A stretch of 64,000 nt of DNA from Ochotona curzoniae. Taxonomy: Eukaryota > Chordata > Mammalia > Lagomorpha > Ochotonidae. The stretch is from contig NW_024467101.1 of NCBI RefSeq assembly GCF_017591425.1, positions 11,544,918 to 11,608,917 on the forward strand, written 5' to 3'. Below are positions 1-9,729 of this stretch, piece by piece. Under the pieces are notes generated by a model. That model did not search any database. It saw nothing but the letters and a program-made list of their open reading frames with translations, and was not told the origin of the DNA. Every line of letters begins with the position of its first letter. The stretch's first letter is position 1. Made by a program: the position numbers and the translations under genes.

Positions 1-379
1 ACAGGCAAAGGACAGGTGGTGAGGGTGCATGGCATCCTGGGGCAGGGGAGAGTCTGTTGTCAGGGGGTAGAGGGAAGCAGTGAGAGAGAAAGGTACTAGG
101 AAGTCAGGCCAGCTTTCCAAAGGCCTTGGGCACTGAGTGAAGGAGTTTGGGCTCTCACCTGTGAATCCCAGGTCATATTTGTTTCCCATTTGGAGCTCTT
201 AGGAGAGATATGGTGCAGCCAGGACTGTGTATGTGCTAAGTGATCTTTATGGCTGGGTCTGGAGGTTGGAAAAGGATGATGGTGAGGAGAGGCAAGTGTT
301 AAGGACTGTGATGTTCCCCTATGTCTTTCTGGAACTTTCACTTGAAATGGTGGTAGAGAGGACTTCAAGCTGTTTGCTT
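1..379. other. Unassigned non-coding sequence
   Basis: Moderately GC-rich unique-looking DNA. The short open frames on both strands have no recognisable domain, no splice context and no codon bias. Nothing functional is evident. Confidence 0.4.
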
Positions 380-606
380 CCAACTGGGTTCACGTCTCAG
401 CGGGACCACTTCCCAGCCCTGTAATATTGGTCACATAGCCTAGTTTTCCTGAGCCTCAGATTCCCCCATGTGGAAACTGGAAATGGCAATACCTGCCTTG
501 AACAGCAGATACAAGGTTGCAAGGGCAAAATGGAATGATGGTCCCAGATCAGCAAACTCTAGCCCTGCATGTTACAGAAGCTCAGTAAATGTTGCTATTG
601 TTATTG
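380..606 (+). mobile_element. MIR SINE fossil
   Basis: The order of diagnostic blocks follows the MIR consensus as I remember it: a degraded 'gggttc' box-B region, a 'cctcag.ttcccc' core, and the tail 'ctcagtaaatgttgctattgttatt'. It is an old, diverged copy in plus orientation. No target duplications are visible. Confidence 0.7.
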
Positions 607-631
607 CCAACCTGTGGCTCCTGACTGGATA

Positions 632-760
632 AGGGCATTTATAATGTTCATGAAAATGTGCGTTATGAAAAAAACTGTGCATGAACTTTCAAAAATTTTC
701 TTGCACCAAATCTTTTAAATTTTGTTTTCTACAAACTTTTCCAAGTACCTTTGCATTATT
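632..760 (-). mobile_element. Mariner-like MITE, copy 1
   Basis: The sequence reads 'gttcatgaaaatg', then a 'ttgcaccaaat' core, then 'acaaacttttccaagtacc'. Its ends are roughly inverted repeats ('gttcatgaaaa' against 'tttctacaaactttt'). The same element recurs near 7505, 37685, 39515, 39610 and 47969. It is AT-rich and non-coding, a non-autonomous DNA transposon fossil. The strand is nominal because the family is nearly palindromic. Confidence 0.55.
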
Positions 761-819
761 GTAGAAAGAGTTGATAGGAGAGAAGGCTGGGTTTACGGAG
801 GGAGGTGTGAAAATGGAGA

Positions 820-1624
820 AAAACTGATATTCAGAAGACTGGAGCTCCTCAGGGCAGCTCTGTAACCAGGTCAGATTGACTCCAAATCCACCCTGGGCGA
901 GTCCATGGCTCTCTCTCCCCAGGGAAATGCACGTGTCTAAGTGGAATGTTCCAGAAGAGGCTGCTATCTAAGACCATTTCCCCCGAGGCCAGCTTTGTGT
1001 CTCCGGAGAGAATGAGGGCACCGTGCTGCAGTTTAGGCTCCATCTGGGATTGACCTGTTTGCTGCGTCTGATGACCACGAGTCCCAGTGGAAAATCCCCA
1101 GTGTGGGCCAGGCACACTCAGTCTGTGAGTCCTGCACGTCCAGGACTTGCTACACCCCTCTGAGTCTCAGTCTTTCTATCTGAAGGATAGGGAAAAACCT
1201 TGCCCATGGTGTATGTGTGTGCGGGTTGTCCTCTAGGGATGAGATCAGTGAATGCATATTGGCATTTGGTGACATGGCACTGGCTATAGGTTGGGGCCAG
1301 GAATCTGCATTTATCTGTTCCCTGGAATGTATAAATCCCTGGAAAAAATTTAAAATTCCTGTATATACAGTATACAGACCAGTGGAATGCAGATCCTATC
1401 TTAAAGGGCAAGCCTATTATGCAAAAATCCAATCACGTAGCAAATGAGGCTATGAGACAGCCTGCTTGGCACTGTTCTCTCAATGTTTGTGCCAGTGTAT
1501 GTTGAATATAAATTTTATATGGAAGTAGCGATCTACTTTGAGATATATTCATGGCTTAGAGGCAAGGCCCCACATCTAAAAGTAACCATTCTTACATGAT
1601 AAGTCTATTGTAATAATGATGAAG
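820..1624. other. Unassigned non-coding sequence
   Basis: Mixed-composition DNA without a recognised gene. The part near 1290-1400 faintly resembles a MER5-type hAT element but is too diverged to call. The short open frames at 849-1432 lack domain or splice support. Confidence 0.4.
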
Positions 1625-1800
1625 ATATGGTTGCAGCATTGTTGCATTTGATCTTCAAAATGACCCCATGGGTAGACATAATTTTTCTCATCCTATAGAT
1701 GAGTTTGTGCAAACTCAAAAAAGATGGCTTGCTTAAGGTCATACATTAGGAAGAACTGGGAGTGAGACTTGAACTCAGATCCTACACCTAACCCCTCATC
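1625..1800 (-). mobile_element. MIR SINE fossil
   Basis: This is a reverse-complement MIR. It reads 'atcttcaaaatgacccc', 'ctcatcctatagatgag', 'gcttaaggtcatac' and 'gagacttgaactcagatcct', the antisense of the core and box-B region in the expected order. Confidence 0.7.
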
Positions 1801-2480
1801 CATGTCATTAAAATACACTACAAGGAATAGCTTCCGTAAATGCGTGGCAGTCCATGAACATGGAGGGATTGCTCAGCAGAGTTTGTAGCCCACTATTATT
1901 GACTGAGCATCTATTTCATGCCTGGCTTTCCTCTGTTCAGGATCATTCCCACCTTTGTGTTGTTTGGAGTTCATGCAATGAATAATTATGATAGATGATC
2001 TTAAAAGACACTCCTCTGTTCCACCCTCCCATAAACCTTGCTCATTTTGCTTTCTTTAAGAGTTGATCCCATGGTTTACTAGAGACTAGTAATCTGGCCA
2101 ACCCCACCTAATGTGGGGCTCCACTCCTGGGACTCTGTCGGGCCCAGCAGACATTTTTTTCAGAGTGGTGCCATAGTCTTAAACTCTCCCATCCTTCCTT
2201 CCTCCTCTCCCCTCCAGGGTGTCAAGATCTGCATCACAGCTCTCCCTGTTCAGTATCACTCCCTCTCTTTCCACGAAGATGCCCTCCAATAAAACATGTG
2301 CGCTTTCGAGAGCACCCCTGAGTGCCCAGTTTGCAAGGATCTGAGCTGTTGGATCACGCTGCACATCTGCAGCTCACACTGGTATCAGAGGCAGGGGCAG
2401 CTGGGGTAAGAAATGGAGAATAGCCTTTTGGGACGGAGAGAGATTGTGGCCTGGGAGAGGATAAGTTCAAAATCAAATTC
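1801..2480. other. Unassigned non-coding sequence
   Basis: Unique-looking sequence. No repeat family, exon signature or motif cluster stood out by eye. Confidence 0.35.
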
Positions 2481-2489
2481 TATGCTTTT

Positions 2490-2600
2490 TTGATTTTCTC
2501 TCCTGAGTGATTCATGTGATCCATCTGAGCCTCAGTTTCCTCCCTTGCAAAAGATGGAGAACGATGCATCTGTCTTTTAGGGCTTTTGGATTGAATGATG
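2490..2600 (+). mobile_element. MIR SINE core fragment
   Basis: The MIR core 'gagcctcagtttcctccc' followed by a degenerate 'tgcaaaagatgga' is present. It is a partial, old copy. Confidence 0.55.
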
Positions 2601-2837
2601 GCTCATTGAGATGATCTCAACTTCAGACCTGAGAGCTGTGTCTATCCTGGCAGAGTGTGGGGGAGATCAGCAGGGAATGGTTGATGGGGCTTGGCATTGG
2701 GTTCCCAGGCTACCTTACCTCCCCATGGCTTCTGCAGATTCTCAAAGAGCTCCCATGGCTCTTCTTGCAGAGATTATACCTCTGGGGAGGCATGGTTTTC
2801 TGTTCTCCCTGCCCACAAATATGGCCCCAGCCAAAAG

Positions 2838-2960
2838 CTCCACCTTGCCAATATTTTGGCTAGAATGTGCAGCGTTACCATGGCACTTTGGCCATTATCT
2901 GAGTCATCTGAGCCTGAGAAACCGCCAAATCAGATAATTTTGGTGGCTGGCCTGTCTCCC
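2838..2960. other. Candidate regulatory block with NFI-like sites
   Basis: Unique sequence carries 'ttgccaatattttggct' at its left edge, a short imperfect inverted repeat formed by 'ccgccaaat' and 'ttttggtgg', and an RFX-like 'gttaccatggca' between them. Paired TTGGC/GCCAA half-sites are typical of nuclear factor I. Conservation was not tested. Confidence 0.25.
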
Positions 2961-3164
2961 TGGATCAAATGTCCTGAGAAACGAGCCTTCATCTCTACCT
3001 GGCTGGGTTCAAGTGTGAACAGTCCCATTTTCAGTGAAACAAAAGCTGGTTCAGCTGCCATACTCAAGTTCAAGGCCTGGGCCGGGAGGGGACAGGCAGG
3101 AAGAGGAATGCCAGCTCAGGGACCTATAAGTATTGAGTGGCTTGAGGTAACTAATGGAATTTGC

Positions 3165-3720
3165 ACATGTCTACAATTAAAAAACATGCACCTAAGTATG
3201 CAAATAGAAAGTGTACAGCTGGGTAGAATTTCAAAAAGAACACATCTCTGTCACCACCATGCAGGTGAGCAAAAAGAACACTGCTAGCTCCCAGTAGTAC
3301 TCTCTGCCCAACTCCACCAGCCCTCTTTCAGCAACAACCTCCCACCCAAGGGTAACCACTATTCTGACTTGTAGCAGCTTGGTTACTTCTGCTATTTTTC
3401 ACATGTACCCTTTCGGTTTCTTTGGTTCAGCACCATGTTTGTAATATTCATCCCCGTGGTCATGGTAACCGTAGTCCATTCCTACTGCCATGTAGTATTC
3501 CACTGAACAGATACAAGTCCGTTTGTCCTTTCTTCCCTGCATGAACCTACAGGTTGTGTCTAGGTGAGAGCGGCTAGAAACAACAGTTTGTTCTCTTGTG
3601 TGTATTTTTGTGAAGACATGTTCACAAATGTGAACACATCAAATCTTAAATGTGTTGCTGCTTAGAAAGACCTTCACACAGCACTGCTCTCAGTCTCTTG
3701 CATAATAATATAAATAAGTC
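3165..3720 (-). mobile_element. L1 (L1M-type) 3' fragment, antisense
   Basis: Antisense hallmarks of old mammalian L1 3' ends are present. These are 'gtgtacagctgggtagaatt', 'acccaagggtaaccactatt' and 'tagtattccactgaacaga'. The element is heavily diverged and not coding. Confidence 0.65.
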
Positions 3721-4250
3721 ATTGGTTGGAAAAAGGAAGAGGTGATACCACATTCGGATGCCAGGGATCCATGTCCTGGTTTTGGCAAGATCCCAGGAGA
3801 CCATCATGGGCCCTCAGGCAGTAAGTAGAGATTCCTGCAAATTGGGGAGAAGGAACCCTACAGTGGGAATCCGTTAATAGCATGGAGGTCCTCCATATAC
3901 AGTACTCCTAGAGTATCATGCAGCTTCTCTGGTCTCGGGGCTCACACTCATAAAGAAATGCAAGAAACGGACATCTTGGGTTTTTGCAGTTCTCAAATAA
4001 CTTTGAGATTGACTTCTGTTGCTAATGGATAATTATATCATCATTTGTCGAGTGCTTTCATTGCCTTAACAATTCCTTCACGCTATCTGATTATTCAAAG
4101 ATAAACTGTTAGAAGAGCTATCATGTTGGAAAAGTTAGTTTTTAGCAAAATGAGAATAGCAAGGAGGACAGTTGGATTCTAGCTTCCACCTTTAACTGAT
4201 GCCTCATTCTTTTTCCTTTAAAGAAATAGTCCAAGCACACACAGTCCTGA
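3721..4250. other. Unassigned non-coding sequence
   Basis: Unique-looking, moderately AT-rich DNA with no recognised repeat or exon. Confidence 0.35.
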
Positions 4251-4251
4251 G

Positions 4252-4350
4252 GGGCTGGTGTTGTGGGTACAGTTGGTTAAGCGACTACTTGCGATGTCAG
4301 CATCCCAAATCAGAGTGCTGCTTTGAGTCCTCACTGTTCTGCTTTTGAAC
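4252..4350 (+). mobile_element. CSINE 5' fragment
   Basis: This is the head of a lagomorph C-type SINE: 'ggggctggtgttgtgggtac', 'ggttaagc', 'cagcatcccaaatcagagtg' and 'tttgagtcct'. It is truncated before the middle region and lies directly upstream of a second old copy. Confidence 0.65.
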
Positions 4351-4393
4351 ATTTTTTGGTTACACCAGACTGTTGGAGAAAACAGACTGCAAA

Positions 4394-4700
4394 AGGGCAG
4401 GCATCTGGCCTGGGTGTTACCTCACAGATTCAGATGCCAACATCCCATCTGAGAGTGCCCAAAGTTATTGCTGGACTCTGCTCCTGACTCATTTCCTGCC
4501 AATGTACACCATGGGAAGCAGGGGCGATGGTTCGAATTGTTGGATCCATAGAACCCACGTTCAACACCTAGATTAAGCTCCTGGCTCCTCCTAGCTTTTA
4601 TCCCAGCCTAGACCAGGAGCCATTGAGAGCATTTGAAACTGAACGAGTGGGTAAAAGTTCATATTCTCTCTCTCTTTCTCCATGTCAAGTAACCAATTTT
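4394..4700 (+). mobile_element. Old CSINE copy
   Basis: A degraded C-type SINE runs from 'gggcaggcatctggcctggg' through a box-B-like 'ggttcgaattgttggatcc' and 'ctcctggctcctcc' to a 'tctctctctctttctcc' 3' region. It is much more diverged than the copy at 4814. Confidence 0.6.
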
Positions 4701-4797
4701 AAGATGAAATTCAACACTAAAAGCACACCTAAAACTCTGCACATCTCCCCTACTCCATTCCCTTCCTCATCCATCTGTAGTAACTGCTCTGCTCTGT

Positions 4798-4813
4798 TAA
4801 ATTCCGTGTTTGT
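4798..4813. repeat. Left target-site duplication of young CSINE
   Basis: The 16-bp sequence taaattccgtgtttgt matches the copy at 5148-5163 exactly. The pair brackets the SINE at 4814-5147, the mark of L1-type target-primed reverse transcription. Confidence 0.9.
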
Positions 4814-5147
4814 GGGCCCGGCGCGGTGGCGCAAGTGGTTAAAGGTCCTCGCATTGCACGCCCGGGATCCCATATGGGCGCCGGTTCTAATCCCGGCAGC
4901 CCCGCTTCCCTTCCAGCTCCCTGCCTGTGGCCTGGGAAAGCAGTCGAGGACAGCCCAAAGCTTTGGGACCCTGCACCCGCGTGGGAGACCCGGAAGAGGC
5001 TCCTGGCTTCGGATCGGCATAGTATCGGCCCGTTGCGCTCACTTGGGGAGTGAATCATCGGACGGAAGATCTTCCTCTCTGTCTCTCCTCTCTGTATATC
5101 CGCCTTTCCAATGAAAAAATAATAAAAATAAATCTTTAAAAAAAAAA
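4814..5147 (+). mobile_element. Young full-length CSINE (lagomorph tRNA-derived SINE)
   Basis: A complete retroposon starts at gggcccggcgcggtggcgc. It contains a pol III A-box (tggcgcaagtgg, 4827-4838) and a B-box (ggttctaatcc, 4883-4893), so it derives from a tRNA gene. The body carries 'gggatcccatatgggcgcc', 'tggcctgggaaagcagtcg' and 'tgggagacccggaagaggc'. A pyrimidine-rich stretch follows, then an A-rich tail with 'aataaaaataaatcttt'. Perfect 16-bp target duplications flank it. By eye it differs from the copy at 54275 at about ten positions, mostly CpG transitions, so both are young. CSINE is known from lagomorphs; assignment to pika rather than rabbit is inference from the head sequence. 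It encodes no protein, and the open frames across it are meaningless. Confidence 0.93.
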
Positions 5148-5163
5148 TAAATTCCGTGTTTGT
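5148..5163. repeat. Right target-site duplication of young CSINE
   Basis: Exact repeat of 4798-4813, directly after the A-rich tail. Confidence 0.9.
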
Positions 5164-5189
5164 CTTTTTGACAAACTTTTCTGTGAAAT

Positions 5190-5424
5190 TCTTTTAGTTT
5201 TTGACAAAGGTCCTGAGGGTGCAGCCCTCATGAATGGGATTAGTGGCCTTATAAAAGGGACCCTGGAGAGCCAGCTAGCCCCTTCTGTCACCTGGGGACA
5301 CAGCGAGAAGTCAGCATCCACAAACCAGGAAGCAGATCCTTAGCAGACATCCAGTCTGCCAGCATTTTGATCCCAAGAGGTCCAGCCTCTAGAATCGTGA
5401 GAATAAATTTTGTCTGTTTCTGAG
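5190..5424 (+). mobile_element. ERVL-MaLR (MLT1-like) solo LTR, left part
   Basis: It follows the MaLR LTR 3' half as I remember it: 'gcagccctcatgaatgggat', 'ccttataaaaggg', 'ggacacagcgagaag', 'cttgatcccaagagg... cagcctctagaatcgtgag' and 'aataaatttt'. The LTR is interrupted by a reversed CSINE and resumes at 5738. It is non-coding. Confidence 0.75.
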
Positions 5425-5737
5425 GATGTATTTTAGTTATTTAAAAGGCAAAGTGAAGGAGAGAGATAGAGACAAAGATAGCCTCCATCCACTGGTTCGT
5501 TCCCCAGAAGGGCTGTCATGGCTGGGGTTGGACCAAGCTGGAGTCAGAATCCGTAAACCCCATCTGGGTGTTCCACATGGCAGTGGCAAAGGTCAATCAG
5601 ATCATCTGCTGCTGCCTTCCCAGGCGCATTAGCAGGGAGCTGGATTGAAAGCAGGGCAGCTGAGACTTGAACCAGTGCTGGGACACTGGATCCTGGGATA
5701 CAGGATGTTACAAGCAGCTGCTTTAAGCCCCCCGCAT
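5425..5737 (-). mobile_element. CSINE, antisense, nested in MaLR LTR
   Basis: Reverse-complement CSINE. It opens with the complement of the A-rich tail ('ttagttatttaaaaggcaaa'), continues through 'gagagagatagagacaaag', 'gcagggagctggattgaaag' and 'gagacttgaaccagtgct', and ends at a C-rich head ('ccccccgca'). Both flanks belong to one LTR, so the SINE is the later insertion. Confidence 0.75.
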
Positions 5738-5802
5738 CATAATTGTTGTTTATAAGTGACCCAGTTTGTAGTATTTTGTTGTGGCAACTTATTCAGATGT
5801 TT
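5738..5802 (+). mobile_element. ERVL-MaLR (MLT1-like) solo LTR, right part
   Basis: Continues the LTR broken at 5424: 'gttgtttataagtgaccc', 'agtttgtagtattttgttg' and 'tggcaacttattcaga', the usual MaLR LTR end. Confidence 0.7.
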
Positions 5803-7500
5803 TAATCCGTACATATGTGTGGTCCTACTGGCAAGTTTCCTTTATTCATGACTTTTGTTCTTGAACATCTACTGTATGCCAAGTCCTGTGTTGTGCACTA
5901 GAGATAGGAACGTGATTAAAAGATAAAGTTCTGGATCGCTGGGAGTTTGAATGAGTGGCAAAGCATGAGACTTTGCTGGTTGGCACAGAAGGAGAGATTG
6001 GGTGGAGGATGCCAGCTCCTTGCGATCCAAAGACCTCATCCATTGTGTGGCTACCCGTGGGACAAAGCCCCTGCGGTTCCCTCTTCCTAACCTTATTCTC
6101 CCCTTCACACCTCGACTGACTTGTGAGTCAGTTTAGTGCCCAAACAAGAAAACAACCTAGTTCTGGGGAAACTGTACTGACTTGAATTTCAGGACTGGAA
6201 TTCTCTCTGGTGCTCCAAATGAATGACGGTCTCACCTTGCCTCAGAGGCACGTGGCCCACCCTAGGCACTGAATCAATAAATCACACAGGCAGACAACCC
6301 AGTAGGAAATTGTCTCCAATGCATTTGATCCTGTCTTCCTAAGGCTGGACCCACCATGATACCCCTACTTACAACAGAGGGGTTAATTAATTTTTGCAGG
6401 GCCACCCAGGGAGGAGGTGGCAGAGCTGGAACTCCATCCCCCAAACTCCGCCAGGATATCCTTGACACATATGATGGCAAGGGAGTCCCCTCCTTTCTAC
6501 TTGACAACAAGGAAGTTATTGCCTGCCACAACCCGCTCACTCCTCACACCTTCTATCTGCTCCAGCTACTCAGGAAATTAGAGCAAATCCTATTTTTAGA
6601 TGCTGTGGTTCCAATGACAGTGATGTATGGGCCGGTGGCTCATTTTTTACGAACAGAGCTCAGAGGTGTTGCCCAATCTGATGCATAAAAACTCTCTTAC
6701 CTCACCCCGTCTTGAACTCCCTAATTTACTTCTGAGATAGCTTTGTTCCCAGCCCTCTTCCACCCCACCCTACCTCACCCCACCCTGCTTGTCAGTGAGT
6801 ACTGCAACAGACTTTGGCCCGAAAAACAAAGTCATAAAACTTTCAGCTGACCTAGAAGGTGCAGGGGAAGAGGAGAAGCTACTTCTCAGGAACCTGACAC
6901 AAAAATCATGGCAAAGGGCCAGGGGGAAGCCAGGAATGCAGCAAGCCCTTCCTGCAAAAACTGATGGATGAATTGATCTACAGGTGCATGGTGTGTGTGA
7001 AACACAAGTTCGGAAACTTTGCAATGGACTCTCCTACTGCCTGGTCATCATCTGTTAAGCAGCGAGGCTGAACGGTGTTTACGGGGAACCCTGACAGCCT
7101 GAGACTTAGACAAGGAAAAAGAGAAGGAGCTGTCGAGGCAGGTGCAGTGCTTTGCATGTGCAGGGAGCACCCACGTATTGCAATCATTCTCCTGCCATCC
7201 CAGGAAGGGCTCTTCATTCCCCCTCCAAGAGATGCCACATTCAAGGCGCGAGAGAGATGAAACAGCATGCCCCAGGGCAATACAGCTGAGGACTGTGGGG
7301 TTAGGATGGCAAGATTTAACAGAAACCCAAACCCAGAGATGTTCAGATTCCAGTTAAACAGTAAAATGAACATAACCATGCCTCATGGAAAATTTCAGAC
7401 TAATACTGAGAATAGACCTTGGCATGCTGCATTTTATCTGACAACTCCCTGACATTCAAATTCAGTTCTCTCTTGTTTCTCGGACACCCCTTTTACCACT
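5803..7500. other. Unassigned non-coding sequence
   Basis: About 1.7 kb without a recognised gene. It contains a small tandem run of 'ccccaccctacctcac' near 6760-6785. Open frames of up to 133 codons occur on both strands (for example 6978-7379, minus) but show no domain, signal peptide or credible splice context. Confidence 0.35.
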
Positions 7501-7504
7501 GGAG

Positions 7505-7645
7505 GCCTTCAGATGTGTTCATGGAAAACGGAATGTTATGGGGGGCGGGCGGGAAGCATGGATTTTTTTTAAAATGCACCAAAATAAACTTACCTTTGAA
7601 CTCCATGCCCATGAGCCTTTTGAAGCCCCCTCAGGTGTGAGTTGT
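7505..7645 (-). mobile_element. Mariner-like MITE, copy 2
   Basis: 'gttcatggaaaacggaatg', then 'aaaatgcaccaaaataaact' and 'tgaactccatgcccatgagc' closing with 'ccttttgaagccccctc'. The two ends are imperfect inverted repeats. Same family as copies at 632, 37685, 39515 and 47969. Confidence 0.65.
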
Positions 7646-7814
7646 GTAGAACATATGTTCTTCAGCCGCCGATCCCCACCTGGTTATATATTTCACACTG
7701 TTCTGCTCAAGAACTGGCATTAAAAACATGAGATTCACTCCCCCCATCCTACAATAGTTAAGACCTAACACACACAGAGAACAGTGATGGATACTAAACA
7801 TGCAGTTCAATAAA

Positions 7815-8035
7815 TTATTACAAATGCCCTTGTTGCTGTCAAGTCCATCAGGAAGGAGAAACGGCAGACTTACCATCACCCCTTCATTTAATGGAGGAAG
7901 ATAGAGAGGTTCAGAGGGACCTGAGGCTCGCCCAAGGTCACAGACACTGAAAAGCAACAGGCACAGAGAGAGGAAGTGATTTCTCCAGAGGTCACACAGC
8001 TGTGACCTACCATCTATTGAAACAAAGGACTGGAT
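7815..8035 (-). mobile_element. MIR SINE fossils, antisense
   Basis: Contains the antisense MIR core 'tagagaggttcagaggga' and 'cgcccaaggtcacaga', then a second similar stretch 'tctccagaggtcacacagct'. The doubling suggests two fragments or an internal duplication. Confidence 0.6.
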
Positions 8036-8269
8036 ACCAGAAAGCACACCTGCCCCTCACCGGGTGTTTGCTACTCACCAGGCGCAGTGGCTGTCTTGCT
8101 GAACCACAGCTTGGCAGCCACAAGTGAGTTTACTCAACGAAAGGCAGAGTGGCGCTTGGCATAACCATTGAGTGAGCGCCCTTCCAACAAAAAATAAAAC
8201 CAAACAAAACCTACAACCCATGCCGAGCCCATTTTGCAGGAGAGGACACTGAGGCTGGGAGTCCAAGGT

Positions 8270-9051
8270 CTCTGCCTGCCCATCTCAGCAGGCCTGGCTA
8301 CGGTCTGCCTAGTTCTCCAGGAGGCAGCGGGCAGGCCAGGTGGCGCACAAGGAGTTAAGCGGCAGGCAGAGCTGTGGCTCGGTGCGAGGAGCGCGCTGGG
8401 CTGAGGCGCGCTGCTGGCGGCAGCAGCGGAGGCGGCAGCAGGGAGCTGGGGCTGGATTCGTGAAGTCCCGGGGAGCAAGCGAGGCAGCCAAGGCGACATC
8501 CAGTGAGAGGAGAGGTGGCTGGATCCCCGTGCCTACAACAGCCGCATCTGGCGAGCCTCACGCATAGGGCCCGGGCATCCCCGGGGCGGCTGTGTGCCAG
8601 GGGCCTCGCCGCGGCACGGGGCACCCGCAGTGCTGCCCGCCAGCCTGCCGAGCGCCAGGCTTGCGGGAGCCCGGCTTTCACTTCCTCTCGCCTCCACCCT
8701 CCTCCTTGGCTCGCCGGCTGGCGTCGCCACTGCCTCCTCGTCCCCTTGGCCACCACTGTCGCTGCTGCTGCAATCCAGGGCTCACACTCTCCCACTTTCA
8801 CGCTGGAGGCGCAGAGGATGCCCCTGGCACCAGACCCGGAGAAATAAGCCCCTGGCCAGGCTGGAGGAGCCTTGGTGGGTGAAAACGGAAAGCCCAGCTC
8901 CGCTTTCCTGGGTAGCGCTGCAGCAGCTGGTCGCGAGGAAGGCGCCCACTGAGCGGGTGCGCACTGGGGGACGCTGGAGACCCCAGGCTGAGACCCCAGG
9001 CGCCGGGCTGAGCTCCACCGGTGGAGTTTGCAAGTGGCTGGGACTCCTCAG
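8270..9051 (+). promoter_or_regulatory. CpG-island promoter with probable non-coding first exon
   Basis: This is the only long stretch of high GC with frequent CpG in the window. It includes GC-box-like 'ccggggcggc' near 8580, CGG and CTG-rich runs ('ggcggcagcagcggaggcgg') and no TATA box, as expected for a dispersed CpG-island promoter. The block ends at a strong splice donor, CAG|GTAAAG, with the exon ending at 9051. A frame from the ATG at 8594 stays open to that donor (about 152 codons), but its composition is what GC-rich DNA gives by chance, and several other ATGs precede and follow it. I read it as 5' UTR. I do not recognise the gene. Direction is set only by the donor; antisense transcription is possible. 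Confidence 0.6.
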
Positions 9052-9054
9052 GTA

Positions 9055-9673
9055 AAGACCCGGGGGTCTGGACCTGGAAAGACGGCTCCATAGGGGAGTG
9101 GGGTCGTGGAGCTGCTGAGAAAACATTCCTGCCCCCTGCTATCCCATAGATCTGGGTTTCCCATTCCAGCTGCTTCCCCCGCAAACTGGGAGATCAACGC
9201 TTGTGTGACTGAAGCAGCCAGCATGGTGACAGCCAAGCTCTGGGCAAGTGACAAACTTTGCTCTGGCCCAGGGTGGGACCTTTTGGCTCCCTGAGACGCC
9301 CTTCGCTGGGCACATCGCTGACCCCAAAAGGCATGCATTTTAAAGGGCTTCTTGGGTGAGGCTGGCCCAGAGAGAAGGCTGAGGATGAGTTTCATTTCAA
9401 GCAAGTATCATCCCTTTCTTAGCCCATTTAGAGTGCCCAGAGAGAAGGAAGGAGTCCTCTTTCAGAGTTGACTTTTGAAGGTGCTTGTTGTTGGGGGTGA
9501 TACTCTGGAGAAACGGGGTTCTTGGTGGTCTGAGACTAGCAGCTGAGGGGTACTCAGCCAGGGGCTTTGTGTAGGGGGCTTTGCAGACCTGTTTATGTCT
9601 GTCCTGCAGGATGGGTAGAGGTTTTTATTTCTGTGTGTAAAGAAACAACTGGAGCTGGGGTGGGGGCTCATTC

Positions 9674-9675
<2 letters not shown>
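9055..9675. other. Putative start of first intron
   Basis: Sequence just downstream of the donor. GC falls gradually from the island. No exon or repeat family was recognised. Confidence 0.4.

Positions 9676-9676
<1 letters not shown>

Positions 9677-9727
<51 letters not shown>
9677..9727 (+). repeat. (TG)n microsatellite
   Basis: About 25 uninterrupted TG units. Long pure alternating TG can adopt Z-DNA and is usually length-polymorphic. Confidence 0.97.
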
Positions 9728-9728
<1 letters not shown>

Positions 9729-9729
9729 G

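Noticed and set aside
2691..3287. 198-codon plus-strand open frame
   Set aside because: Runs from unique DNA into an antisense L1 fragment without a change in character. No domain.
4814..4900. tRNA gene, because of good A- and B-boxes
   Set aside because: The boxes belong to a tRNA-derived SINE with an A-rich tail and target duplications. No full cloverleaf was evident.
4623..5114. 163-codon frame, with near-identical proteins at 54137-54575
   Set aside because: The repeated protein is the translated CSINE, not a gene family.
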